Notes: a model not told the origin generated them from the letters alone. DNA of 23,969 bases from Magnetococcales bacterium (GCA_015229095.1 JADGCE010000023.1:1-23969), one strand, 5' to 3'. Positions 6,498 to 14,901 are shown, counted from the stretch's first letter. Numbers and translations: made by a program.

Positions 6498-8336
6498 TCA
6501 AGGGAGCGGCGCGCCGCTGCCCGGTAGTCCGTAGTCCGGCCAGCGGCGGCTGACCCGCTCCACCACGCTGCCTTCCATGCTCAATACCTGCCCCCAGACT
6601 CGCCCCGTTTCCGGCTTGCGGGTGGCGTCCAGGGCAAAGCGGCCACTCTTTCCATCGATGATGACATCCCGACTGGGGTCGGAACGGGTGGCGACCGCCC
6701 AGAGCAGATCGTCCCAGGAGGTGGGGTTGATGTCATCATCGACCACCCACAGTTGGTCGGCACCACCGCCCGGCGGGGCGGCGGCTTGAATCAGGGCGAT
6801 GGCCAGGGCACCCGCACCCGCGCCCCCCCCGGCCAACTGGGCGATGGCCATGCGACCGCCGGGCAGGAGATGGATTGTGCGAATGAAGGCATGCTGCGCA
6901 CACAGGGCGCCGATCCACTCCCGCTCCTCCCGCAGCGGCGGCAGGGGAGGGGCTGCCTGTTGTTCGGTGCCGGTTTTGCGGGTGGCATCCAGCCCCATTT
7001 TGCCCCCCAGGCCAGCCAGAGGTGAGGCAAAATCCAGATAGTCGATGGGGGTATTGGCAAAAATCTGCATATCCCGCCCACTGTGCAAATGCTGGCTGAT
7101 CTCGCCCATGACGGCTTCCCAACTGTCCACCGCCACCCCGGCATCGACGACGATAATCAGCTTGGTATATAAAAACTGCCTCAGAAAGCTCCAGATACCG
7201 GCCATGACCCGAAAGGCGTGTCCCGGATAGGCTTTGACCAGGGAGACCACCGCCACGCGATAGGAGCAGGCCTCCATGGGGAGATGAAACTGGTGGATTT
7301 CAGGAAATTGCTGGCGCAACAGCGGCACAAAAATACGATTGAGGGCCAGGGCGAGAATGGCGGGTTCGTCCGGGGGGCGTCCGGTATAGGTGCTCAGATA
7401 GAGGGGGTTGTTGCGCATGGTGACGCAGTGAACGGTAAAGACCGGAAAATTTTCCACCTCGTTGTAATAGCCGGTATGGTCGCCGAAAGGCCCTTCGGCG
7501 GCCTGATGGTTGAGATCCACCGTCCCTTCCAGGATGATTTCGGCATGGGCGGGGATCGGCAGGGGAACGGTCAGGGCGGCGGCGGTCTCCACCCGCTGTT
7601 CCCGCAGCAGGCCGGCAAAGGCATATTCGGAGAGGCTTTCCGGGACCGGTGTGACGGCGGCCAGCAGGGTGCCGGGATCGCAACCGATGGCCACGGCGAC
7701 CGGCAGGCGGTTTGGGTAGGCCTGGGCATGTTGGGCGCCGCCCCGGTGTTTGAGCCAGCGCATGATCAAACGGTTGGGTCCGATGAGCTGCATGCGGTAG
7801 ATGCCGATATTGATGGGGCCTCCCTGGGGGCCCTGGGTGATCACCAATGGCCAGGTGACCAGGGGGGCGGCATCCCCTGGCCAACAGGTCTGGATGGGCA
7901 GACGACGCAGGTCCACCTGCGCGCCGCGCCAGACCACAGCCTGGCAGGGGGGGGTGCGGATGGTACGGGTGGGCATGTGGCGGACCCGGCTCAGGCGGGA
8001 GAGCCACGCGCCTGCATCCTGCCATTGTTTGGGGGGATCCGGCTGTTTCAGTTGGGCCAGCAATGTGCCCAACTCGGCCAGTTCCTCCAGGGTGCGACCG
8101 ATGGCCAGCCCCACCCGTTCCTGGCTGCCAAACAGGTTGGCCAGTACGGGCATGCTGCTCCCTTTGACCCGTTCAAAGAGCACGGCAGGGCCCGACTCGG
8201 CCAGCAGGCGGCGGCAAATTTCGGTGATTTCCAAATGCGCATCCACCTCAGCCTGCACCCGTACCAGTTTGCCCCGGGACTCCAGAAAAGCGACAAACGC
8301 ACGTAAATCCGGGAAAGATTTGGGACCGATGGACAT
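6498..8336 (-). CDS. ubiD: UbiD-family 3-polyprenyl-4-hydroxybenzoate decarboxylase, C-terminally extended
   Basis: A prFMN/Mn-dependent decarboxylase of the ubiquinone pathway, 612 residues against about 490 for the E. coli enzyme. Conserved blocks are the prFMN/metal region INIGIYRMQ (175-183) with RWLKHRGGAQH (193-203), the catalytic acidic block EGPFGDHTGYY (281-291) and YTGRPPDEPA (317-326). NTPIDYLDFASPLAGLGGKM (428-447) and GLDATRK normally lead to the C-terminus. Here a further 160 residues follow, including a second VVDDDINPTSWDDLLWAVAT (531-550) and a second ALDATRK. The start is set at ATG 8336, which has GAGG 5 nt upstream; a longer frame to 8408 lacks support. The gene follows the HEPN gene by 41 bp on the same strand and is divergent from ubiE-ubiJ-ubiB. 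It needs a UbiX flavin prenyltransferase, not present here. Confidence 0.88.
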   Translation of the reverse strand: MSIGPKSFPDLRAFVAFLESRGKLVRVQAEVDAHLEITEICRRLLAESGPAVLFERVKGSSMPVLANLFGSQERVGLAIGRTLEELAELGTLLAQLKQPDPPKQWQDAGAWLSRLSRVRHMPTRTIRTPPCQAVVWRGAQVDLRRLPIQTCWPGDAAPLVTWPLVITQGPQGGPINIGIYRMQLIGPNRLIMRWLKHRGGAQHAQAYPNRLPVAVAIGCDPGTLLAAVTPVPESLSEYAFAGLLREQRVETAAALTVPLPIPAHAEIILEGTVDLNHQAAEGPFGDHTGYYNEVENFPVFTVHCVTMRNNPLYLSTYTGRPPDEPAILALALNRIFVPLLRQQFPEIHQFHLPMEACSYRVAVVSLVKAYPGHAFRVMAGIWSFLRQFLYTKLIIVVDAGVAVDSWEAVMGEISQHLHSGRDMQIFANTPIDYLDFASPLAGLGGKMGLDATRKTGTEQQAAPPLPPLREEREWIGALCAQHAFIRTIHLLPGGRMAIAQLAGGGAGAGALAIALIQAAAPPGGGADQLWVVDDDINPTSWDDLLWAVATRSDPSRDVIIDGKSGRFALDATRKPETGRVWGQVLSMEGSVVERVSRRWPDYGLPGSGAPLP

Positions 8337-8377
8337 GAAAGCCTCTTTAAAAAGCCGATGCGGGTTTAAAAGGTTTC

Positions 8378-8863
8378 TCACTGGAGGGGCACATGCTGTT
8401 TTGCCCAATCAACGATGTGTCGATAGATCTCTTCCAGGCATGGGGCGTTGCTGACAAAGCCTCTGAGGTTGGCCATGACCCACTCGGGTCGTTCCGGATA
8501 TGCGTGGGCCGTCTGGTTGCGCAACCGTCGCAGTTCGACCCATCGGTTGGCTGAGGGGATAATGCCCCTCTTTTCCGCCCGGTTGAGAGTGTCCAAAAAG
8601 GATTCATGCTCATGCCACTCCAACACATGGTGCAGCAGGGAGGGCAGCAAACGTGTGCCCATGCTGTCCTGTAACCGGGCAAAGCGGAAGATTAATTGAT
8701 CCAATGTTCGCACCTCCGCCTCGGTCAATGCCTCCGGGGAGTCTCCCTGCAAGGCGGTAAAGGCGACAGCCTCCAGCCATGCGGCGTGTAATCGCCGGTC
8801 GTGTTGGGCGCACTCGTACAAGGCCGCCCGTAATTTGGCTTCAAGAATCTCTTGCTGAGTCAT
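8378..8863 (-). CDS. HEPN-domain toxin (HepT-like) of a HEPN/MNT pair
   Basis: A 161-residue, mostly helical protein. It carries the HEPN RNase motif R-x4-H-x-Y exactly: R115, H120 and Y122 in RNQTAHAY. In HepT toxins Arg and His cleave RNA, and the Tyr is the residue AMPylated by the MNT partner. It is slightly longer than typical HepT (about 130-145 residues), resembling the HI0074-like substrate-binding group. The start at 8863 overlaps the stop of the MNT gene by 4 bp (ATGA), so the two are translationally coupled, antitoxin first. It ends 41 bp before ubiD on the same strand. Family call is strong; activity is inferred from the intact motif. Confidence 0.82.
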   Translation of the reverse strand: MTQQEILEAKLRAALYECAQHDRRLHAAWLEAVAFTALQGDSPEALTEAEVRTLDQLIFRFARLQDSMGTRLLPSLLHHVLEWHEHESFLDTLNRAEKRGIIPSANRWVELRRLRNQTAHAYPERPEWVMANLRGFVSNAPCLEEIYRHIVDWAKQHVPLQ

Positions 8864-9165
8864 AACAGGATACCCGTTTCTGCCGCCACCCGATGAATGA
8901 GGAGAGGGGTTTCGTCGGCGGCGGGAGCCGCGACCACATCGATGCGTTGTTCGCCGAGTTTTAACTGTGCCTGGACCGCAAAGCGGTTTATGGCATCCCA
9001 TATCTCTTTGGATGTCTGGGTGTATCCGCAGATGTAGAGATCAATATCTCCGCCACGCCGCTGGTCGTCGGTGCGGGAACCGAACAGCCATACCTGGGCT
9101 TGCGGACCGAATATTTCGCGGGTGAGTTGCTTAAAAACCGCAATCTGTACAGGTGTCAGACGCAT
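8860..9165 (-). CDS. Minimal nucleotidyltransferase (MNT) antitoxin
   Basis: A 101-residue DNA polymerase beta-type nucleotidyltransferase. The active site is visible: GSR at 29-31, D40-x-D42 in GGDIDLYI, and a third carboxylate, D76, in RIDVVAA. In characterised MntA/HepT systems this enzyme neutralises the toxin by adding AMP to the tyrosine of its RX4HXY motif. It is the first gene of a leftward pair, overlapping the toxin gene by 4 bp, with ATG at 9165. The 244 bp to the divergent ubiE must hold its promoter. The pair sits between two arms of ubiquinone genes, as expected for an inserted accessory module. Confidence 0.85.
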   Translation of the reverse strand: MRLTPVQIAVFKQLTREIFGPQAQVWLFGSRTDDQRRGGDIDLYICGYTQTSKEIWDAINRFAVQAQLKLGEQRIDVVAAPAADETPLLIHRVAAETGILL

Positions 9166-9409
9166 GGCAAACCTTCCGGGTCGAAGGGGTGCGGGGATTG
9201 ATCTTCACGTGTTCCCCAGAGTTTGTTCCGTCAGGCTGGTTGACCCACTATGCCCCGTGTCGTCCCAAAAAACAAGCCAATCGAAGGTGCATGGGCGGGA
9301 GTCCGTTCATGAATACTTCCCTCAAGGGGCATCTGGCGTTAGAATCCCATCGAACGAGCGCGTTCGGCACACGTTCGGCACTTTTGGGCACTTTTGCGGG
9401 AGTATCGGC

Positions 9410-10159
9410 ATGACCCATCCAGAGACGACCCATTTCGGCTTCAGCGAGGTTCCTTTGGCCGAAAAGGTGGAAAAGGTAAAAGAGATATTTGATTCTGTGG
9501 CGGGCAATTATGATTTGATGAACGATCTGATGTCCCTGGGTGTGCATCGTCTCTGGAAACAGTTTGCCATCCGTCGGTTGCGCATCAAACCGGGCCAACG
9601 CATTCTGGATGTGGCAGGGGGCACGGGGGATCTGGCGCGGTTGATGCACGACCGTCTGGGTGGCGAGGGGATGATCACCATCTATGACATCAACGCCAAC
9701 ATGCTGGAGCGGGGGCGGCAACGCCTGGTGGATGAAGGGCGCATCCATGGCCTCTACTGGACGCAGGGCAATGCCGAGGAGTTGCCCTTTGCCGACAATA
9801 CCTTCCACGTTGTCACCATCGCCTTTGGCATCCGCAACGTGACCCAGATGGAGGCGGCATTCCGGGAGATGGTGCGGGTGTTGCGACCGGGGGGGCAACT
9901 CCTCTGTCTGGAATTTTCCCGTGTCGCCATCCCCTTTCTGGAACCGCTGTACGACGCCTACTCCTTTAACGTGTTGCCGGAATTGGGCCACTGGGTGGCC
10001 AAGGACCGGCACGCCTACCAATATCTGGCAGAGTCCATCCGCCGTTTTCCCGATCAGGTTCAGATCGTCCGTTTGCTGGAGTCCTGCGGCCTCTCTGCGG
10101 TCCGTTATCACAATCTCAGTGCGGGTATTGCCGCCGTCCACGTTGGCAGAAAGGTTTAA
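9410..10159 (+). CDS. ubiE: Ubiquinone/menaquinone C-methyltransferase UbiE
   Basis: A 249-residue SAM-dependent methyltransferase that methylates the quinone ring carbon in ubiquinone (and demethylmenaquinone) synthesis. Visible family blocks: FDSVAGNYDLMNDLMSLGVH near the N-terminus (27-46), SAM motif I DVAGGTGD (67-74), GNAEELPFAD, AFGIRNVT and RVLRPGG. Length matches the family. ATG 9410 is preceded by GGGAG about 9 nt upstream; the frame is open further left but overlaps the MNT gene in antisense, so the longer form is rejected. It is first in a tight operon with ubiJ (3-bp gap) and ubiB (5-bp gap). Confidence 0.96.
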   Translation: MTHPETTHFGFSEVPLAEKVEKVKEIFDSVAGNYDLMNDLMSLGVHRLWKQFAIRRLRIKPGQRILDVAGGTGDLARLMHDRLGGEGMITIYDINANMLERGRQRLVDEGRIHGLYWTQGNAEELPFADNTFHVVTIAFGIRNVTQMEAAFREMVRVLRPGGQLLCLEFSRVAIPFLEPLYDAYSFNVLPELGHWVAKDRHAYQYLAESIRRFPDQVQIVRLLESCGLSAVRYHNLSAGIAAVHVGRKV

Positions 10160-10162
10160 CTC

Positions 10163-10867
10163 ATGACATCCTGGTTCGCTTCCCCTCTCACGTGGTTGCC
10201 CCAACCCCTGACCGCCGTCACCCTGGGCGTTATCCTCAATCTCTTTTTCAAACGCTACCCGGAGTTGAAACAGCGCCTGGCGGAGCTGTCGGGTAAAATT
10301 TTCCAATTTGAGGTGGAGGATTTGCAGCAATCCTTTTTCATGGTGGTGGACGAAGGGGGGGGTGTGCGCATCCACACCTATTCGGACACCGTCCCCCATG
10401 TCACCATGGCGGGTGAGAGCCGGGCCTTTTTTTCTCTGCTCTTCAACACACGTGACCCGGACTCGCTGTTTTTTTCCAGAGAGTTGAAACTTTCCGGGGA
10501 GACCGATACCGGTCTGCACTTTAAAAACATATTGGACAATGTGGAGATTGACTGGGAAAAAGAGTTGGCCCCCTGGATGGGCCCACTGCTGGCCCAGGCG
10601 ACGGTGCGCGGCGTGGAACAGTTGCAACGGGCCAAGGAGCAGGTCTGGGACAAGGCCGAGAGTGAGTTGGAAAGCTGGATGAAACAACGGGCCGTCCCCC
10701 GCCAGGCGCAGCATGTGCAGTTCCGGGAACAGGTGGATGCCCTCCTCGACCGCAGCGAGCGGTTGGAGCGGGCCATTGGCCGTTTGGAGCGCAGACGGGT
10801 GTTGGCCCAGGCCGCCGCACACGCTGTGCATTCGGCGGATGCCACCCAACCGCATGATGCTGCATAA
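10163..10867 (+). CDS. ubiJ: UbiJ-like SCP2-domain ubiquinone biosynthesis accessory factor
   Basis: A 234-residue protein between ubiE and ubiB, exactly where ubiJ lies in many proteobacteria. The N-terminal two thirds resemble an SCP2 sterol-carrier fold: a hydrophobic start (PLTAVTLGVILNLFF), ELSGKIFQFEVEDL, then a strand-rich region with VRIHTYSDTVPHVTMAG. The remainder (about 165-225) is charged and probably coiled-coil, with heptad-like QLQRAKEQVWDK and RSERLERAIGRLERRR. UbiJ binds hydrophobic quinone intermediates and scaffolds the soluble Ubi complex. Sequence conservation is low in this family, so position carries much of the argument. Confidence 0.82.
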   Translation: MTSWFASPLTWLPQPLTAVTLGVILNLFFKRYPELKQRLAELSGKIFQFEVEDLQQSFFMVVDEGGGVRIHTYSDTVPHVTMAGESRAFFSLLFNTRDPDSLFFSRELKLSGETDTGLHFKNILDNVEIDWEKELAPWMGPLLAQATVRGVEQLQRAKEQVWDKAESELESWMKQRAVPRQAQHVQFREQVDALLDRSERLERAIGRLERRRVLAQAAAHAVHSADATQPHDAA

Positions 10868-10872
10868 ACCTC

Positions 10873-12510
10873 ATGCTGGGACACTATCGCTCTATCCTGC
10901 GTCTGTTCATGATTGCCAAAATTTTGGCCTACTATGACGTGGAGCCCCTGTCGACCCTGTTTTGGCCTTTTCACCTTCTGACCTGGGTGATGGCCATCCA
11001 TCCGGCGGTTCGTCGCGCGCGCCGGGAATCTCCCCAGGTGCGGTTGCGCAAGGCCATGGAGGAGTTGGGCCCCACCTTTATCAAATTTGGCCAGGCACTC
11101 TCCACCCGCACCGAGATTTTGCCGGAAGAGTTCAGTGTGGAGATGAAAAAGCTCCAGGATGAGGTGCCGCCGTTTCCGTTTGCCCAGGTGGAGGAGATCA
11201 TCCAGAAAGATTTGGGGGGGGCGGTGGCGCAGTTTTTTCGGGTTTTTGATCCCCATCCCGTGGCCTCGGCCTCCATGGCCCAGGTTCATCGGGCCACCAC
11301 CCTGACCGGGCGGGATGTGGCGGTCAAGGTGATGCGCCCCAATGTGATTGCCCTGGTGGAGCTGGATATCCGCATGCTCACCACCCTGGCCGATCTGGTG
11401 GATACCTACCTGGCTGGTTGGAAGCGGTTGCGTGCCCGGCAGGTGGTGGCAGAGTTTGCCCGCTCCATTCGCAATGAGATCAATTTTCAGATCGAGGCCT
11501 CCCGCGCGCAAAAATTTCGGGAAAATTTTAAAAATGATCGGGAAATGCGGGTTCCGGCGGTCATCTGGTCCCTCTCGACCCGGCGGGTGTTGACCCTGGA
11601 ATGGATTGATGGCGTGCCCATCGATGAATTGACCCACCATCCGCAAAACGACAAGCTGGATCCGGTCACCATCTCCCATAATATTGTCACCAGCTTTTTC
11701 AAGCAGGTGTTTCGGGATGGCTATTTCCATGCTGATCAGCATCCCGGCAACATTTTTGTCCTGGCCGATGGCACCATCGCCATCCTCGATTTTGGTATCA
11801 TTGGCCGGGTCACCCGCGAGGACAGGTTGGTATTGGCGCGGATATTACAGGGCTTTTTGCAGCGGGACTATCGTCTGGTGGCGCAAATGCACATCGAGGC
11901 CGGTTATGTGCCGCGCCATACGGACCTGGATGCCTTTGAAGAGGCCTGCCAGATGTTGGGGGAGCCCATTTTCGGCCAACCGCTCAAGGATATCTCCATC
12001 GGCAAACTGTTGGCCCAACTGTTCAAAGTCACCGAGCAGTTTGATATGCCGGTGCAGCCCCATTTGCTGCTGCTGCAAAAAACCATGCTGGTTTTGGAGG
12101 GGGTCGGGCGAGAGATCAATCCTGACCTCAATATGTGGGAACTGTCGGGTCCGTTGATCCGGGAGTGGATGTCGGATCATCTGGGTCCAAAAGGTAAGTT
12201 TTCCGAATCAAAGGAGAATATAAAAAAATTATACCATGCCGCCACCCTGATACCGGAGGTGATCGTCGATGGCATGGAACGGTTGAGCCAGGATCACTTT
12301 CATATACGCATCCATCCCAGCACCATGGAGGGGCTGGAAGATACCCTTTCCAGGGGGTTTCGCGGCCAGACATGGGCCGTTATCGGCGGCAGCCTCTTTA
12401 TGGGGGGAGCGGTGCTTGCCCTGGGTGGCTTTTCTGCCTGGTGGTATGTCCCGGCCATGAGTGTGGCAGGGGTCAGCTATCTGCTGAGCGTTCGGCAGGG
12501 GTTGCGCTGA
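10873..12510 (+). CDS. ubiB: UbiB atypical kinase/ATPase of ubiquinone biosynthesis
   Basis: A 545-residue ABC1/ADCK/UbiB protein kinase-like protein needed for ubiquinone synthesis, probably as an ATPase that extracts or presents lipid intermediates at the membrane. Signature elements: KxGQ motif K71-FGQ (IKFGQALSTR), the Ala-rich nucleotide loop here ASASMAQVH (131-139), the VAVK lysine K152, catalytic-loop-like HADQHPGN (286-293) and metal-binding DFG (306-308). Two TM helices close the C-terminus (about 506-540), as in E. coli UbiB. Start ATG is 5 bp after the ubiJ stop. No clear ribosome binding site precedes it, so translation may be coupled to ubiJ. Confidence 0.95.
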   Translation: MLGHYRSILRLFMIAKILAYYDVEPLSTLFWPFHLLTWVMAIHPAVRRARRESPQVRLRKAMEELGPTFIKFGQALSTRTEILPEEFSVEMKKLQDEVPPFPFAQVEEIIQKDLGGAVAQFFRVFDPHPVASASMAQVHRATTLTGRDVAVKVMRPNVIALVELDIRMLTTLADLVDTYLAGWKRLRARQVVAEFARSIRNEINFQIEASRAQKFRENFKNDREMRVPAVIWSLSTRRVLTLEWIDGVPIDELTHHPQNDKLDPVTISHNIVTSFFKQVFRDGYFHADQHPGNIFVLADGTIAILDFGIIGRVTREDRLVLARILQGFLQRDYRLVAQMHIEAGYVPRHTDLDAFEEACQMLGEPIFGQPLKDISIGKLLAQLFKVTEQFDMPVQPHLLLLQKTMLVLEGVGREINPDLNMWELSGPLIREWMSDHLGPKGKFSESKENIKKLYHAATLIPEVIVDGMERLSQDHFHIRIHPSTMEGLEDTLSRGFRGQTWAVIGGSLFMGGAVLALGGFSAWWYVPAMSVAGVSYLLSVRQGLR

Positions 12511-12944
12511 TCCCGTTGTTTCGTTGTTGTTGATCCCTCATTGTCCTGTCATAAATCCTCTTCCATCGTTCCAATCCCGCCGTCGGGCATGGATCATCGC
12601 TGGAGCCACAACGGGGGCTTTGCCCCTCGATCCCTGGTCGTAAAAAACGATGTGTTCTTTGCTCGCTCCTTCCTCTCCCACGCCGGTGCGTCCATTCAAC
12701 ATGGCCGAAAATTGTTACAATCATGTAACATTCATGTAATAATAAATTTACATGGATGTTACTCTATCTTAATATAAATGCCATCAAATCGTTTCCAATT
12801 GTGCGTTGTATTTGATACCATCCTTGCAACTTTTTAAGGATGCAGAATTTGCAGTGGGTTGCAAGCGGACCGGACGGGCGCAGGGGTCGTTGGTTGTCAT
12901 AAATACTTCACATTCAACAGGGAAAAGGAATCAAAAGGTGAAAC
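12511..12944. other. 434-bp regulatory gap between ubiB and pit
   Basis: No convincing gene. It holds a short GGGGC-TTT-GCCCC hairpin (12614-12626) without a T-run, the five-unit 11-bp array at 12713-12767, an AT-rich -10-like stretch just after the array (around 12770-12776), and about 170 nt of leader before pit. A frame of 78 codons starting at 12541 crosses the array and is taken as chance. Confidence 0.6.
12713..12767 (+). promoter_or_regulatory. Five-unit 11-bp direct-repeat array, probable PhoB-type binding site
   Basis: Units at 12713, 12724, 12735, 12746 and 12757 read TGTTACAATCA, TGTAACATTCA, TGTAATAATAA, ATTTACATGGA and TGTTACTCTAT. The spacing is exactly 11 bp throughout, and the TGTtAc core is in register (weakest in unit 4). 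OmpR/PhoB-family regulators bind head-to-tail direct repeats of this period. A -10-like AT stretch follows the last unit at the distance expected when such a site replaces the -35. The downstream genes are a phosphate transporter and a PhoR/PhoB-like pair. Confidence 0.6.
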
Positions 12945-13994
12945 ATGGGTAGCGATATTATTACAAATTTAGCCATTGCCACGGTGATAGTCATCCTGAT
13001 TTTTGACTACACCAACGGTTTCCATGATGCTTCCAATATTATCGGAACCGTCATCGCGTCACGGGCCATGACCCCCGTTCAATCTGTGATCGTCGTGGCG
13101 GTCTTTGAATTCATGGGGCCATTGCTGGGGGGGACCGCCGTTGCCAACACGATTGGAGGGATTGCCAAGATCGGCGATCTGACGGCGACGGTCTCCATGA
13201 CCGTCGTGTTATGCGGCATGCTGGGTTCCATCTTCTGGAACTTGCTCACCTGGTGGTTTGGCATTCCCTCCTCCTCTTCCCATGCCCTGGTAGGCGGTCT
13301 GGTGGGAGCGATCTTGTTTGCCGCCGGCGCCGATCATGTGGTGTGGGGTTTCGACGTGCTGGTTGAGAAGCACAAACTGACCGGTTTTTCCAAAACCCTG
13401 GCGGCTCTGATCATCTCTCCGGTTGCCGCCTTCTGGACCGGCTTCCTGATTCACCGGATCATGCGCTTCTTGCTGCGCGGGGCCAAGCCATCGGTCAACA
13501 CCATCCTGAAACGTTCCCAGTTTATCACCATGGCGGCCCTGGCCTTCTCTCACGGCTCCAACGATGCCCAGAAGAGCATGGGGATCGTCGCCCTGATTCT
13601 GGTGCTGGGTGGGTTTATGCCCAAATTTGAGGTGCCCTTTTGGGTCATGCTGGCCTGCTCGATTGTCATCACCATGGGCATTCTCTCGGGTGGTTGGCGC
13701 ATCGTGCGGACCGTCGGTTTCGGCATCTACAAAGTGCGTCCACTGCACGCCATGGATGCGCAACTGACCTCCGCCGCCCTGATCCTGGGAGCCTCCCAGT
13801 TGGGGATGCCGGTTTCCACCACCCACGTCGCCAGTTCGGCCATCATGGGTGTGGGTACTTCGGAGTTGCCCAAAGAGGTGCGCTGGAGCAAAGCATCGGA
13901 AATTGTCAGTACATGGTTTATCACCATCCCTGGTTCCGGGTTGGTGGGGGGGCTGTCGTTCCTGTTCGCTCGCTATGTGATCGGCGTCCATTGA
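12945..13994 (+). CDS. pit: PiT-family inorganic phosphate transporter
   Basis: A 349-residue polytopic membrane protein of the PiT family, which takes up phosphate as a metal-phosphate complex driven by the proton gradient. Both inverted-repeat signatures are present: GFHDASNIIGT in the first half (26-36) and FSHGSNDAQKSMG in the second, plus GIPSSSSHALVGG and GMPVSTTHVASSAIMG. It is somewhat shorter than E. coli PitA (about 499), matching the compact PiT type commonly paired with a DUF47 gene. ATG 12945 has AAGGTG upstream. The DUF47 gene starts 102 bp after its stop. The array at 12713-12767 suggests phosphate-responsive control. Confidence 0.95.
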   Translation: MGSDIITNLAIATVIVILIFDYTNGFHDASNIIGTVIASRAMTPVQSVIVVAVFEFMGPLLGGTAVANTIGGIAKIGDLTATVSMTVVLCGMLGSIFWNLLTWWFGIPSSSSHALVGGLVGAILFAAGADHVVWGFDVLVEKHKLTGFSKTLAALIISPVAAFWTGFLIHRIMRFLLRGAKPSVNTILKRSQFITMAALAFSHGSNDAQKSMGIVALILVLGGFMPKFEVPFWVMLACSIVITMGILSGGWRIVRTVGFGIYKVRPLHAMDAQLTSAALILGASQLGMPVSTTHVASSAIMGVGTSELPKEVRWSKASEIVSTWFITIPGSGLVGGLSFLFARYVIGVH

Positions 13995-14096
13995 TGGATG
14001 CGAGGGATCCGTCATTCCACACGGAATGCACACACACTTACACAACACAGTCACGGGTTTCGTGATTTCGATATCTACAAAAAGGAGATGTTAACG

Positions 14097-14795
14097 ATGG
14101 GCGGTAGCAATTCATTCATCAGTGGTATCACCAACGCAGTCTTTCCCCGGATGCCGAACTTTTACGGCATGCTGCTTGAGCAGTGCGACCTGGTTTCTCA
14201 GGCCATGGATGCCCTGGTGGATTTTATGCAGACGGGCAGCAAAGCCGCAGCCGACAAGGTGATGCGTCTGGAAAACGAGGAAGATGCCCTCAAAGCGCGC
14301 AACCTGGATGTGCTGGCCAACGCCTTCGCCACCCCCCTGGATCGGGAAGACCTGCAGCGGGCCATGACGTCGGTGGGGGTGACGATGACCTATGCCTCCA
14401 CCGTCGTGCAGGAGATGCAGGCACTGAACATCAAGAGCGGGCAGTTTACCACGGAGATGGCCGTTCTGTTGCGGGAGGCCAACAGCGCACTGCATCGCGG
14501 TTACAAAAAATTGGGTACCAAGGATACGGCGTTGGGAGAGGCTGATGCCCAGGTGGCCGTGCAGGCCAAGCATACCCTGGACAGGGCTTTCCGGCGCGCA
14601 TTGGCCGAGTTGTTCAATGCCGACAAGATCATGGACAGCCTCAAGAAGGATATGCCGGATGCCAAAATGGAGGCCATGGGCTATGTGCTGGAAATTTTCA
14701 AACGGCGGGAAATTTATCGCCATCTTTCGGATGCCGGGCACGAACTGTCCCGGGCAGGTAACTTTTTGCACGACATTGTCGTAAAAATTTCCTGA
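14097..14795 (+). CDS. DUF47/PhoU-like Pit accessory protein
   Basis: A 232-residue all-helical cytoplasmic protein of the DUF47 family, related in fold to PhoU. These are encoded next to PiT transporters and are thought to regulate them. Helical segments with the family's pattern include PNFYGMLLEQCDLVSQAMDA, VMRLENEEDALKAR and, near the C-terminus, RREIYRHLSDAGHELSRAGN, matching the usual EiyxxlExAxDxcExvaN region. ATG 14097 is selected because AAAGGAG lies about 10 nt upstream; an in-frame ATG at 14088 is too close to that site. Probably co-transcribed with pit, and followed by a 14-bp perfect hairpin. Confidence 0.88.
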   Translation: MGGSNSFISGITNAVFPRMPNFYGMLLEQCDLVSQAMDALVDFMQTGSKAAADKVMRLENEEDALKARNLDVLANAFATPLDREDLQRAMTSVGVTMTYASTVVQEMQALNIKSGQFTTEMAVLLREANSALHRGYKKLGTKDTALGEADAQVAVQAKHTLDRAFRRALAELFNADKIMDSLKKDMPDAKMEAMGYVLEIFKRREIYRHLSDAGHELSRAGNFLHDIVVKIS

Positions 14796-14806
14796 TCGGT
14801 GCCTCT

Positions 14807-14843
14807 CCGGCTGATCGACCTCGTGAAGGGGTCGATCAGCCGG
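14807..14843 (+). terminator. Perfect 14-bp hairpin ending the pit operon
   Basis: CCGGCTGATCGACC (14807-14820) pairs perfectly with 14830-14843 around a 9-nt loop, 11 bp after the DUF47 stop. It lacks a proper T-run (TTGGCC follows), so termination may be inefficient or Rho-assisted. It may instead protect the mRNA 3' end. Confidence 0.55.
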
Positions 14844-14901
14844 TTGGCCATCTCTGTCCTTGTCATCCAGTCAAAACAATTGACACAACTGTCACGGATC
14901 A

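Noticed and set aside
12546..12556. CTGTCATAAAT, identical to one enteric Pho-box half site plus spacer
   Set aside because: The second half (CCTCTTC) does not match, it lies 400 bp from pit and the in-phase 11-bp array downstream is a better candidate.
12894..12912. TTGTCAT-AAAT-ACTTCAC, a loose Pho-box-like pair just upstream of pit
   Set aside because: The second half is poor and the position lies inside the expected leader, after the AT-rich promoter patch.
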